NCBI GenBank assembly: GCA_963556695.1
Contig: CAUWAG010000018.1
Coordinates: 3,410,001-3,474,000, forward strand
Origin: Anthostomella pinea
Lineage: Eukaryota; Ascomycota; Sordariomycetes; Xylariales; Xylariaceae
Direction: 5' to 3'
DNA: 64,000 bases
Part shown: in pieces, positions 37,072 through 47,001 of the stretch
Position numbering within the stretch: position 1 is the stretch's first letter
Layout: every line of letters starts with the position of its first letter
Translations under genes and position numbers: made by a program
Notes under the pieces: generated by a model
What the model was told of the DNA's origin: nothing
Seen by the model: the letters and a program-made list of their open reading frames with translations, nothing else
Databases searched by the model: none

Positions 37072-40000
37072 ATGGAGCTGGATCCGCAATCCCTAATAGC
37101 TCAACTCGAGGTCGGCGCCAACACACGCGATCAGCTCGCCGCGCTCCGCTACCTGAAGAACGAAGTGGTTGGCCATCTCCAAAAGAAAGAGCAATGGGTT
37201 CAGCACGGCGTGGTCGCGCCCCTTGTGAACATCATAGCATCCGATGCGCCCGGATCCGAGGGCGAGGGTCTACAGCAGCCCTTCTTGTCTCTGGGCGCTT
37301 TCACCGACGAGGATACTGCCAAGCTACACGCCCTCCAACTGCTTGCGAGCTTTGCGAACGGTATGCAATCCCTTCCAAACACTGGCTTTGGAGCACTTGG
37401 GGATGCTGATACTTCGTGACGTCTAGCCGGTCCTGCATTCCTCCCGCCACTGCTTGCCATCGGCGCTATACCTGCTATAATGAGCACCTCTTGTCTTCGA
37501 AATGAACATTCCCAGATCGTATTGGCAGCTCTCCGGGTATTACGGGATGTCACAGCTGCCATACCGTTTATCGCGCCCCCCTCGCCCATGATCTCCAGCT
37601 CTTTAGCCGATACCATATTCACCAACGGCCACCTGGAATTGTTCTCGCAGATCCTTGCCCCGCCGGCGTCGAGCCCAGATAGCGAAGCCCAGGTATCCAT
37701 CGTGGCATACCTGATTCGAAGTCTTTGTCGAGGTGAACACCAGTCTGCTTTGGTAGGAAGTGGGATACTTGATGCTCTTGCCACGAGGCTGGCAAGTTTC
37801 GCTGTTGCCGAAGGACAAGTTCTCCCCGGAGCCGAGATCCTCGCTGCTGCCGAAGACCTTTACGATTATATACCAGAGCCCGCAACCCCTGCTGGAAGTT
37901 TGGAGGAGGTATTGGGGGCCATCGCCGTCATCATAACCGACTCGCCTTTCCGAACCTGCAAACTACTCTTTTCGCCCTCCATCTTGGCTATATTTCCCAA
38001 TGTCAATGTTGATTTGGGCAAGTACTCGAGGACACCACCAGAATCTCTCGAATTGCCGGGGTTGAGACCTATCAGACAGAGGGAGATAGAGTTTATGGAT
38101 CTGCTGCTTCCTTACGTGCCATCTCAATTGCGCGGCCAGACCGGTCACGCATTCCCCCCTCTCGGCACATCGACTCCGAAGGAGAATTCCAACCTCTACG
38201 GCCGACCCTCTTCCAAGCTTCAGACAAGTATAGTGTCGTGGTCTCCACCAGAAGAAAGCTTCGCCGCCAGCGATAATGACTCAGGTAATGCCGAGAGCCC
38301 AATGTTGCCATGGCTCATCAACCTCGTTCGCACTCGGAGTGGCGGCGAAGTGTTGGCGGCCGCTTCGGTATTGACTTCTCTCTTTAAGGCAGGATTTGCC
38401 TATAAGACCAGGGAGCCCAGTCTGGGTCTGTTGGTTGTGCCAGTCCTTCTGACTCTATTAAATGATGTCGAGGCGAAGATGAAGGACGTTGACATCAGCA
38501 ACCGGAACCATGACACAGCATCTTCTTTGCGCATTATTGAGGAGACACCCGCCTTGTTAGCTCGCCTCATCACTGACAGCGAGCCACTCCAGAAGGCCGC
38601 GTTTGACTGCGGCGCTGTCAAGGTGATATCCAAGCTTCTCAAAGGCAGCTACGACGCCCCTCTTCCAACCACCCAAGCGCGTCCTTGGTCGCCGCGAGTC
38701 AAAGATGCAAGTACCAGAGGAAACATTCCCGCAGAATGCCAACTGGGCGAAGAAGGACCTCATCAACAACTCGTGCATCGCATTAAAGTGAGGGAAAACT
38801 CGTTGATGGCCCTTGGTGCGCTCGCAACATTCACAGAGGAGTACCGCAAAGCTATCATTGACCAGGACACGATATCATACATTGTCGATTCTTTAGACCC
38901 ATCTTCAAGGGCGTCCAAGCTATACGTTGACCAGGCGAGGTCAGACTCTACCAAAAAGGTTCCCCTGGATTGGAATATAAATCCGGTGTCCGTGGTCGAG
39001 GCAGCGTGTTACACAATCCGGATGCTATCCCGCTCAGTCAACATTCTTCGCACCGCTCTAGTCGATCACGGGGTCGCGATTCCCATCTTCCAGCTACTTC
39101 GACATCCTGAAATCGATGTGCAGATCGCTGCCACCGCCTCAATTTGTAACCTAGTCACTGATTTTAGTCCTATGCGAGAGGTAGGCATCAATGTTACCCC
39201 TTATAGAAGAGTTCGCGGCTGACTTGTTTCGCAGCCACTGGTCCGGGCTGGAGTATTGAAAGCCCTGTGTGAACATGCACATTCTCAAGTCTCCTCCCTG
39301 AGACTGAATGCATTGTGGGCTCTGAAGCATCTGGTCGATTTTGCGAGCATTGAACTCAAGAAGAGATGCGTAGAGGAGCTTCAGTCTGGATGGCTGGTCC
39401 AATTAATCTGCGACGATACTGAGGATGAGGCCCTGTTCGCGGCAAAGGCTAAGACTGATAGGCAAGCAGCTCAAGGCATTCTGGACGACATGGACGAGGA
39501 TATGGACATGGGTCCTGTGGACAACTATAGTCGACCCTGGCTCTCGACCTCTTTCTATAAGCCGCCGTCTGCTGGTCAGGCACAATCTGACATACGAATA
39601 CTCCAGCTTGCAGAGACCCGACTTTCGGTTCTTCAAGAAGCAGAACTCAACCCTATCCGCAAGGCAAGGCAGGACGACTTATTGATCCAGGAGCAGGGTC
39701 TTGGCTTGATTAGAAATCTAATCGGCGGGGCTCACTCAAGTAACAGCGCAGAGTCAGCAAATGACACAACAGAGATGATCGATTTTTTGTTCAACACTCT
39801 GGGCCAAGATCGACTCTTCGATATATTGGGGTCCAAGATGAGAGTGAAGGTTCTTCATCCGTACAGCCGGCGAAGTGCGACGGGTAGCGAGACCCGAGTG
39901 CTGCCCCCTCAAGCCAAGATTATCGAGGCTGTGATCTATATACTGGTTCACATAGCCGCTAGCATTCCGCGGCACCGGCAGCTTGTCATTGCGCAGACAG

Positions 40001-40251
40001 AACTGCTTCAGCAACTGGCAAAGTTGTTCAGCAGCCAAGATAGGGAAGTGCGAGTGGCGCTTTGCCACCTGATCAATAACCTGACATGGCAGGATGATGG
40101 TAGCGACCAGCACGCCTGTTCGCAACGGGCTTCTGAGCTCAGAAAGTTGGGTTTCTTGGCCAAGTTGGAGACCCTTGGTCAAAGTGACGACGAATTGGAC
40201 GTACGCGAGCGTGCTAAATCTGCGCTGTGGCAAATGAAGTCTGGGTATTAG
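37072..40251 (+). CDS. Armadillo-repeat protein, Vid28/GID5 (ARMC8)-like
   Basis: This is a probable scaffold subunit of the GID/CTLH ubiquitin ligase that, in yeast, marks gluconeogenic enzymes for destruction after glucose return. Exons are 37072-37360, 37427-39180 and 39235-40251, giving 1019 residues. Helical armadillo repeats run throughout; examples are LAALRYLKNEVVGH near the N-terminus, ARPWSPRVKD preceding the insert, RENSLMALGALATF, IPIFQLLRHPEIDVQIAATAS and SSLRLNALWALKHLVDF. The last is followed by an acidic insert (DDMDEDMDMG) and then further repeats (EVRVALCHLINNLTW). The introns are 66 and 54 bp, the second with acceptor CGCAG. Size and order match fungal Vid28/ARMC8 proteins. 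Confidence 0.82.
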
Positions 40252-42126
40252 TATCGCTCATGATACTAATGACGATGGCAATGACTGAGAGTCATGGCTG
40301 TCGAGGCCAGGCATTGACGCACTCGCATTGTACATGGAAACGGCAACGGGCAACCAGTGGCGTCTGGGGGTTTGTCATGCATTTCAGATCACGAGGGCAT
40401 GGTCGGCGCATAGCTTTTTGTGGAGGATATGGTTATGTATAATTATGTGTGTCTTCTAACAGGTAGCCTGGGCATGGGAGGTGTCCAGATAATCTCCATC
40501 ATATCATGAAAGGGACCTCATGGAATAACTACCGTGAGTGAACCTAAGGACCATGCCCAACGCACGAGTCTTTCTCTCCAAAAGTGACTCCCAACGCCAC
40601 CTGAGGGAGGCCACGAAGCTGTATTTATCGCAGGTTCTTCCGGCAATGGTGAAGGCGCTGGCGCGCAATCTCACTGCAGCAAGGCTGACTTGACGTCAGA
40701 TCGTCATCTCGTCACGGTACGGGCGGAGCGTCGCGACGTCATGGGAGTGGCAGGCTTCTTACGAGACGCCGCAGCCTACCGGCATTCCCGGAGCTGGAAG
40801 CCATCTCAGCACTGATTGCTGACTGGCAGGGACCCCTTCCCTGGGCGGTGCTGCGCAGTCGATCGTCGCCCTGGGACAATACTACACTAGTACATCGTAC
40901 AATCGACACGCTTGGATGCATGGAACCATATCCAGCTGCCGGGATACCGACCGAAGCATTGAGGCTCCCAACGGCACTCTCGACCTCGAGCCCGTTGCTC
41001 CATCTGATAGATGAAGAGGGAGGGCATGATCAATGGCAAGTGTCAATCAACCATTTATTAATTCGTGTTCCCCCTTGGGCGGAAAGAAGATCCACGGCTT
41101 CGTGACCCGCTCCGATGGCAATATGTTCCACTCCTTCTTCACGATTGCCTTTCTCGTCGGCCGGTGTCTTCCTTTTGAGGACCTTGGCAGGCTCGTCATC
41201 GGTGTAATCTATGATCTCCACAGGGTTCATCACTGGGTCCTCGCTCACCCCGAGATCATCGGAATGCGGCAGGGGTTGGGACAAGTTCGTGCCCGTTTCT
41301 ATAAAAAGTGTGCGGCACGTCAGTATTAGGATGCCGACCAACGGGTCTGTAGTGGATTGTGTCAAGCCCGATTGACCGATCAGACATCCTTCGCTGGGCA
41401 GAGGATTCGTGTCAGCCTGAAGGAGTAGAAGTTCTCATCCTGGCAAGCGACTTCCACTTCAAATGAGATGGCACAATGAGCTACATACAGAAACTGGATT
41501 GTTTTTTTATCAATAAGCAAGACTTGGATATATCAGAAAGCTTTCCAAGGAGAAATTCAAGGATAGATAATTGCCTAAATAATATAGTGATCTAGTGCGC
41601 TGTGGCTAGTCTCGTTTCTTCCTTGCCTTGCTGCCGCCTGGGCGGCGCAGAGTTCCGCTATTGATACCTTAGGAAGCAAACGTGGGTCTTCCGGTAAACA
41701 TTTTTGTGTACCTAGCCTCGATCCTCTTGGAAGAGATGCCATCATGCGGGAAGCTTGGCTGCCAGATTCTCTGCCAACGATGCAGATCTGTTTGCTATCC
41801 TCGATCCTCTCGGAAGAGGCACCATCCACGCGAGAAGCTGGTGGCAAAGTAAGTGATAAGTAAAGTCTGACCTGCCAGATGTTCTGCCGACGACGCAGCA
41901 CTTCTTAATAGCCCCGATTCTCTTAAGAATAGAAAGGCTGGTGGGCTGGCGGAGAAGAGGGTGCGTCACTCCGGGGGCGATCAGATGTGAACAGATGTCG
42001 CCAAGTCGATATATCTACTGTCCTGCCCTCGCTCGGGGTCAAACAGCATCCAACAATATACCTTGACCCGTTCCCACCCTTTCTCGTAGGATCATACCAC
42101 ATCGTACTGGTTCTACAGCATTCGAC
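40252..42126. other. Intergenic region, Vid28-like gene to secreted protein
   Basis: No firm gene is seen. A minus-strand frame at 41030-41365 has a mildly protein-like acidic segment (EIIDYTDDEPAKVLKRK), but an exon model needs a 40-bp intron with a poor donor, so I do not call it. A CRE-like palindrome TGACGTCA lies at 40691-40698. Imperfect tandem repeats occupy about 41716-41930. Confidence 0.45.
41716..41930 (+). repeat. Imperfect tandem repeats with internal inverted repeats
   Basis: Two clear units share CCTCGATCCTCT-GGAAGAG, then GCCATC or CACCATC, then GAAGCT-GG, and later CTGCCAGAT and TCTGCC-ACGA-GCAG. They begin near 41716 and 41799. A third weaker copy begins near 41913 (CCCGATTCTCTTAAGAAT). 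The head of each unit is a small palindrome around CTCT-GG-AGAG. The array is about 200 bp upstream of the secreted-protein start. It could be a degenerate minisatellite or a set of regulatory sites. Confidence 0.55.
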
Positions 42127-42839
42127 ATGTACTCTCTACGCTCCATCGCGTTGTTCGTCGGCGCCTTTGGCGGGCTGCTCCTCGGCGCCAGCGCAGCACC
42201 CGACCAACTCCCACGGGAGGACTCTGGAGTGACGACTGTCACAGCTCCCGACGGTATCACAGGCTCGGCGACGGTCGACGAAGCCAAGATGTACAAATGG
42301 CTCAAGGCCAATCCCATATGGGGAGACGTGCTGCCGGGAATCGACATGAAGTCCGTGGGGGTTGTCAAGATAGACGGCGGCGAATGCAAGGGGGCCAAGC
42401 TGGTGTTTCCTCCCGAGGCGGGCGTCGACGGCACTTTATGCTCTGAGGAGGTCGGGGAACAGGCTAAAGCTGCTGAGAAGAGGTTTATACCGTTCATTGG
42501 CAAGTCTAAGAGCGACGAAAAAAAGGCTGCTGCCGCTGCCGCGGAACAAGAATCTTGCTTCGATAAGGGGGCACTTAAAAGAAAGGCCGTCAGCTGTCTC
42601 AAGAAAGAAGCATCCCTCTTCGGTGTAATCACGAATGCAATCGCACTGATCACCACGGGCCCGGGCGCCATCGTCAAATTCGTGCTGTGAGTACCAGTCG
42701 TCATGCCCACCATCTCTACCATATCTACCCGACGCTGACTGTATATCGTTGTGCCAGTGGTATGCTACTATGTGAGATCCTCGCGTGCGCTCATATCAAC
42801 GGCTGGTTGTCTACGATACTTTCGATTGGTATAGCCTAG
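42127..42839 (+). CDS. Secreted protein of unknown function
   Basis: I do not recognise the family. The proposed two-exon gene (42127-42686 and 42758-42839) encodes 213 residues. Residues 1-23 form a signal peptide (SIALFVGAFGGLLLGASA). The mature region holds WLKANPIWGDVLPGID, a lysine-rich middle (KSKSDEKKAAAAAA) and four cysteines in exon 1. The exon 1 frame ends in a TGA that overlaps a good donor (GTGAGT at 42687). Splicing over 71 bp (branch GCTGAC, acceptor GCCAG) adds 27 residues with two more cysteines and extends the hydrophobic C-terminus (AIALITTGPG onward into GMLLCEILACA). If not spliced, the product is 187 residues. The hydrophobic end could be a membrane anchor or an amphipathic segment. 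Candidate effector-type protein by size and secretion only. Confidence 0.6.
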
Positions 42840-43993
42840 AATCTCGACATTATATCTCTTGTTGCGAAGTTGGAGGTTCTCCTCGCGAGTCTCGTGCTTG
42901 TTTCCCGGGGTTCAGGACCAGATGGTGGTGGCTGGGAGTTGGTGATTCGTACTCATGGATTGGGACATACCTACCTAGGTAGTCGATTAGATTTCAATTA
43001 GTTGCATTGTGGTAAACACACGAGTCACTCAAAAGAAAGGACTTTCTCACTCGGTATGGCCGCCTTGCACGAGACGGGCGGCTTCCCCGAGAAGACCACC
43101 CCCACCGCCTCATCAACACTGGTGACATGGATTCAGGCTCCCTGCTCGCGCGGCCTACCTGCAAAGCACTATCATCATCAAAATACGATTCCCTAGGTCG
43201 TTAGTCTACGGGATCATCATGACCCTCGGGCGCCTGCTTGGATTTATTATGGGACTATGTCGTCTAGGTGTGGCGCGTCATTCACCTCCTACATGTTCAT
43301 GAAAGCTACGGGACTTTCACTGTTCCTTTCAGGTGGCTGTCTTGCTTGATCAGCTAGAATTAATGTTACACCTTGTTGTTATATACCATTCATTGGCTGC
43401 TATTAGAGGACAGGCGTGGTAGGATGCTTGGCAATGCGTAGTATATCTGACAGCAACTCTCTGTACAACGGGACTTATTATTATGTTCAATGTGCTCTAT
43501 GCACAGCACAGTATGTGACGCTTAGCCAAATGATCATTATGCCAACCAGCCAAACTTCCAAAAGGATGTCCGAATACCAAGCGTTGCAGCTGATACTCTA
43601 TGGTGGTATATGTACTGATCTCTTCACCTTCAATATTCAGTCATGATATAACCCAATGCCCGGCTGTCGGCCTTCTGTGTAAATTACTGACTTGAGATGA
43701 TTGCATATACCAGTGCCTTGGATCTGCGTACATTGTTGTGCGACTATAACAAGCCTGCTACGGGAACGAATGCTTTCGCAGACCGTATCATAGACCCATG
43801 GGCCCCCCTTTCCTCGGCAAGACTTCAGTTATCACAGAAACCTCCAACCGGGTGAACCAATCTGTCATCACAGAATTCAATACCGAACTGTGCCAAGCTT
43901 GAGAGTATCGCAACACCCGCTCATGGGCTTTTCTGGGCGGTCATCTCGCCCATCGTGAACAGCAACCAGCAGTGTCTCCGCCACCCGTGACCA
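42840..43993. other. Intergenic region between two secreted-protein genes
   Basis: No gene is seen. The part near 43200-43760 is noticeably more AT-rich than the flanking genes. Both neighbouring genes point into this interval. Confidence 0.5.
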
Positions 43994-44764
43994 TCAAGCC
44001 CCTGTGGCCTTATTATACGCGAACCTCAACCAGTTCGCAAACTCGACCGTGATGTGCTCCGTCGCGCCGCGCACCACGTAAGCGGGCGCGCTGTCGGGCA
44101 CCCAGATGCCCTGGAAGACCTCGACGCCGCTGCCGTCGGGCAGGTCGCGGAACGCCGTCAGCGAGTGCGCGAAGACGGTGCCGTCGCCCAGCGTGAACGC
44201 CAGCGCGCTCTGGCTCGACCCGAACTCGGCCAGCGCCGGGATGAAGGCCGGCTTGGCCTCGGGGATGCCCTTGAAGTACGTGATGGGGCCGTTTGCGCCC
44301 CAGCCCTCGATCGTCTCGATGGCCGCGCGCGCATCGCTCGTGCCCCCCGCCGAGAAGCTGAGGTAGTGCGTCGGGCTCGTCTCGAGGAAGTCGTTCGGCC
44401 AGCCCGTGCCGCCGCCCGCGAACCACGTCCCGACGTCCTTGCCGCTGAAAACCGCCGGGTCGGCGAGCCCCTGGATCCGTGTCGTGCCGCCCACCCAGCC
44501 GCCCGTTGTGTTGGAGAGTATCTTGTGCCAGAACGTGTCGGCGGCGGCTACGTCGGGAGCGACGATGGCGCTCGTGCCTTCTTGCCCTAGGACCTTGTGG
44601 TAACGGTACAGGACTTCGCTAGCTTCCGTGAGGGAGAGGCCCGCTAGATCCGGGGACCCTTCGAGGACGACGACGGGGAGGACGGCGGCTTGTCGACGCA
44701 CGGGGATGGCGCCGGCAAGGGCGGCGAGGGTCGCCGCGGCGAGGAGGACGTTCCTGAGTGCCAT
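43994..44764 (-). CDS. Secreted protein of unknown function, cysteine-free
   Basis: This is a single-exon 256-residue protein with a clear signal peptide (MALRNVLLAAATLAALAGA) followed by a possible Kex2-type RR pair (PVRRQ). I chose the Met at 44764 because it begins the signal peptide; an upstream in-frame Met at 44788 would add eight charged residues. The mature part has no cysteine and is rich in Gly, Ala and aromatic residues (GGTGWPNDFLETSPTHYLSF, EVFQGIWVPDSAPAYVV). A TATATAAGG element lies about 95 bp upstream. The coding DNA is more GC-rich than its surroundings. I do not recognise a domain; it looks like a conserved, folded extracellular protein. Confidence 0.75.
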   Translation of the reverse strand: MALRNVLLAAATLAALAGAIPVRRQAAVLPVVVLEGSPDLAGLSLTEASEVLYRYHKVLGQEGTSAIVAPDVAAADTFWHKILSNTTGGWVGGTTRIQGLADPAVFSGKDVGTWFAGGGTGWPNDFLETSPTHYLSFSAGGTSDARAAIETIEGWGANGPITYFKGIPEAKPAFIPALAEFGSSQSALAFTLGDGTVFAHSLTAFRDLPDGSGVEVFQGIWVPDSAPAYVVRGATEHITVEFANWLRFAYNKATGA

Positions 44765-44857
44765 CTTTCTTTTCTCTGGATGTCTCACCTTTGGGGCATA
44801 AGCTGTAGGTCGTAAACTGGAATGGGGATTTGAATTTCCAGTCCGTGGCGCTTCCGC

Positions 44858-44866
44858 CCTTATATA
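44858..44866 (-). promoter_or_regulatory. TATATAAGG, candidate TATA box of the cysteine-free secreted protein
   Basis: TATATAAGG on the minus strand is about 95 bp upstream of the chosen ATG at 44764, a normal distance for a fungal TATA element. It supports the 44764 start and transcription of this gene. Confidence 0.45.
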
Positions 44867-46632
44867 GTCATTCTATTGTTGCATCGCAGTCTCGCGTATC
44901 TTACCTACCTCGGGTGGCGTCCTGTGGGAGCCCTCTTGTTGCATATAGCCCTACACCGCTGCCTCGTCTGTTGTTTGGTCCTCTGCTGCGTTTACTGTTC
45001 CAGTGTGGTTGAAGCAGTGCCGACTTTCCTATCTGGGCAATGCGAGTCGTCATGTTTGGGAGTCTTGGCGTAACCAGCTCATAACATTTGTCATGATTCG
45101 ACCTCGAGGCGCGACCTTCAAGCTGTCTAGGACTCACGTAAGCCCGGCTTTTACATAATAGCTTCCTGATATTTGGGTTTCTTTGCATTGCCGTTCGGGG
45201 CTGCGCTCTCGCGCACGAAGGCCTTTGGCAAATGAGGGCATCACGGAGATATTTACTAGTTCGATTTCGGGTTGCATGCAATAGGGTAATACCTTGAGAG
45301 CGCGGACGATCATGAGAAATAATTATTACGTATCGGTACTGTACCGCTCGAAACCTGTCATACCCATCTGCCTGCCTCGTTTCTGGCGATTGCAAATACT
45401 CGGATACTGCGGTACGTCGAAGAGCATACCTCACAACCAGTCTCGAATCTCGATTCCAGAACACCGTCTCTCTCCGGCCGCCATACTGTACAGCCCGGCA
45501 CCACTGCGGTATTCGACGTGGCCCTACGCCGAAAAGTGAACGGACACCTCGGGCACGATGTTCCAGGCGATGGGCATTTCCCTCTCGGTCTGGTGACCCG
45601 TAGGGCCCGAACGAGTGGTGCCGGTGTTGGTGCTCGTGACGGCGGACAGTTCAACACCACGGGGCAATGTCCAGGGCCACGGCGACCGATTCTTTGACTC
45701 GGGCTGCTTGGCCATGGCGCGGCAGCCGGGTGGGTGGGGATTCGCAGGATAGGGGGAGGAATCGCACACAAGATGGATCAGTGGAAATCGCCCAGGAAGT
45801 AGACATGTTTGGTGTCGTAACGTAATGACCCCTTCGTTTCTAGGTTGCTAGCTGTCCGATGTTTTTGGTTTACTTGATCAGACTACTGGACCACTTCATC
45901 GCATCATCTCGTCCGGAATTACACTATCACGGAATATCATCAGAATCCTTCTTATAAAGTGATTAGCAACTGTACTGTGGATCACGTTCTGGTCGGCCAC
46001 CCAGAAGCAGCATGATTTAGTATCACAGATCATACCATACCACAGAGAGCTCATGATGCTCTCACAAGCTGACTGGTTTCTGCTTTTCACAAGATTGGGA
46101 TGCTAGCCACGCAACTCGAATACATTCTCACCGCAGTGTGCTCCCCCCGCCCTAGCGTCCGAGTCGAAAGCCTAAACAAGAGCCGGAATCCCGGTAGGAA
46201 ATGAGCTTAAATTGAGAACACGCCCCTGATCAGACGGCGATTTGGTCCGATCGTCAATGTTCTGGAGGTTTACACGTGTCCTCGGGAACCTTGAAGCCTC
46301 CGCGAAGCCCGATATCAGGCTCAGAAGCAGCACACACCTGCGTCTGAAGCTGGAGACAGAGCATGCCCGTGTCGAATCTTACGCATGCTACAAGAACTGC
46401 CTGAGCAGTCCACCGAGGACCGCGTGTCCTGGATTTCGGCTGCCCCAGGAGTTTTTCAAGCTAGAAATGGTAGCCATGCCCGTCCGCCATTCTGAGATTG
46501 TTTTGCTGTTCTAATGCAAAGACGCGACTCCTCTGTTCGTTCCAGCCAAGCCTCTTATCTTTCCTCAAAGCTCAGCAAGAAAACAGATCGCGTGAGCACC
46601 GCTCTGGTTGCCCTCGCAGAAAGGACCTCACA
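44867..46632. other. Intergenic region left of the small membrane protein
   Basis: No supportable gene is seen. A minus-strand 81-codon frame (45524-45769) and others near 45358 lack recognisable features. A CACGTG lies near 46275. Confidence 0.5.
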
Positions 46633-47001
46633 ATGACACGTATATCGAACCTACCGTTCCTCCCCTGGCTGCTCCTCGCAACCACAAGCCAGGCCCAGAC
46701 AGAGATCCTACCCGAAACCGACTTGGACACTGCGCCTGCCAATTTCCCCACAGCCTTCGCGACAAGCATGGCCGTAGCCATTGCGGTAGTCCTCGTGCTG
46801 ACAACGCTCATCTGTGTCTTCGCACACTGCTGGCGGCGCATCTTGGACCACCGCTGCTTCTTCGGCAGCGGGGGCAAGCTCCGCGACCATGAGGAGTGGT
46901 TTGCGTCCGTTGACCGACCCCATTTCAAGGTGCCAGCACCGCAGTTGAGACCCGACCCTCGCCAGCAGAGCTCCGAACCTATGGTCATGAGATGGGTGTG
47001 A
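46633..47001 (+). CDS. Small single-pass membrane protein of unknown function
   Basis: The 122-residue protein has an N-terminal signal peptide (LPFLPWLLLATTSQAQ), a short external segment (EILPETDLDTAPANFP), one transmembrane helix (SMAVAIAVVLVLTTLICVFA), and a cytoplasmic tail with Cys/Trp/Arg just inside the membrane (HCWRRILDHRC). I chose the ATG at 46633 because the signal peptide starts there; the open frame extends further upstream to 46498. No family is recognised. The clean topology supports a real gene, but evidence of expression is lacking. Confidence 0.5.
   Translation: MTRISNLPFLPWLLLATTSQAQTEILPETDLDTAPANFPTAFATSMAVAIAVVLVLTTLICVFAHCWRRILDHRCFFGSGGKLRDHEEWFASVDRPHFKVPAPQLRPDPRQQSSEPMVMRWV

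Noticed and set aside
41030..41388. Possible two-exon small acidic protein on the minus strand
   Set aside because: It needs an intron of about 40 bp with a weak GTCGGC donor and has no recognisable family. The overlapping plus-strand frame is about as long.
42039..42722. 227-codon minus-strand frame over the secreted-protein gene
   Set aside because: It is the antisense shadow of the signal-peptide-bearing plus-strand gene and has no domain of its own.
44054..44590. 178-codon plus-strand frame
   Set aside because: It is Arg/Ala-rich antisense of the GC-rich secreted-protein gene at 43994-44764.
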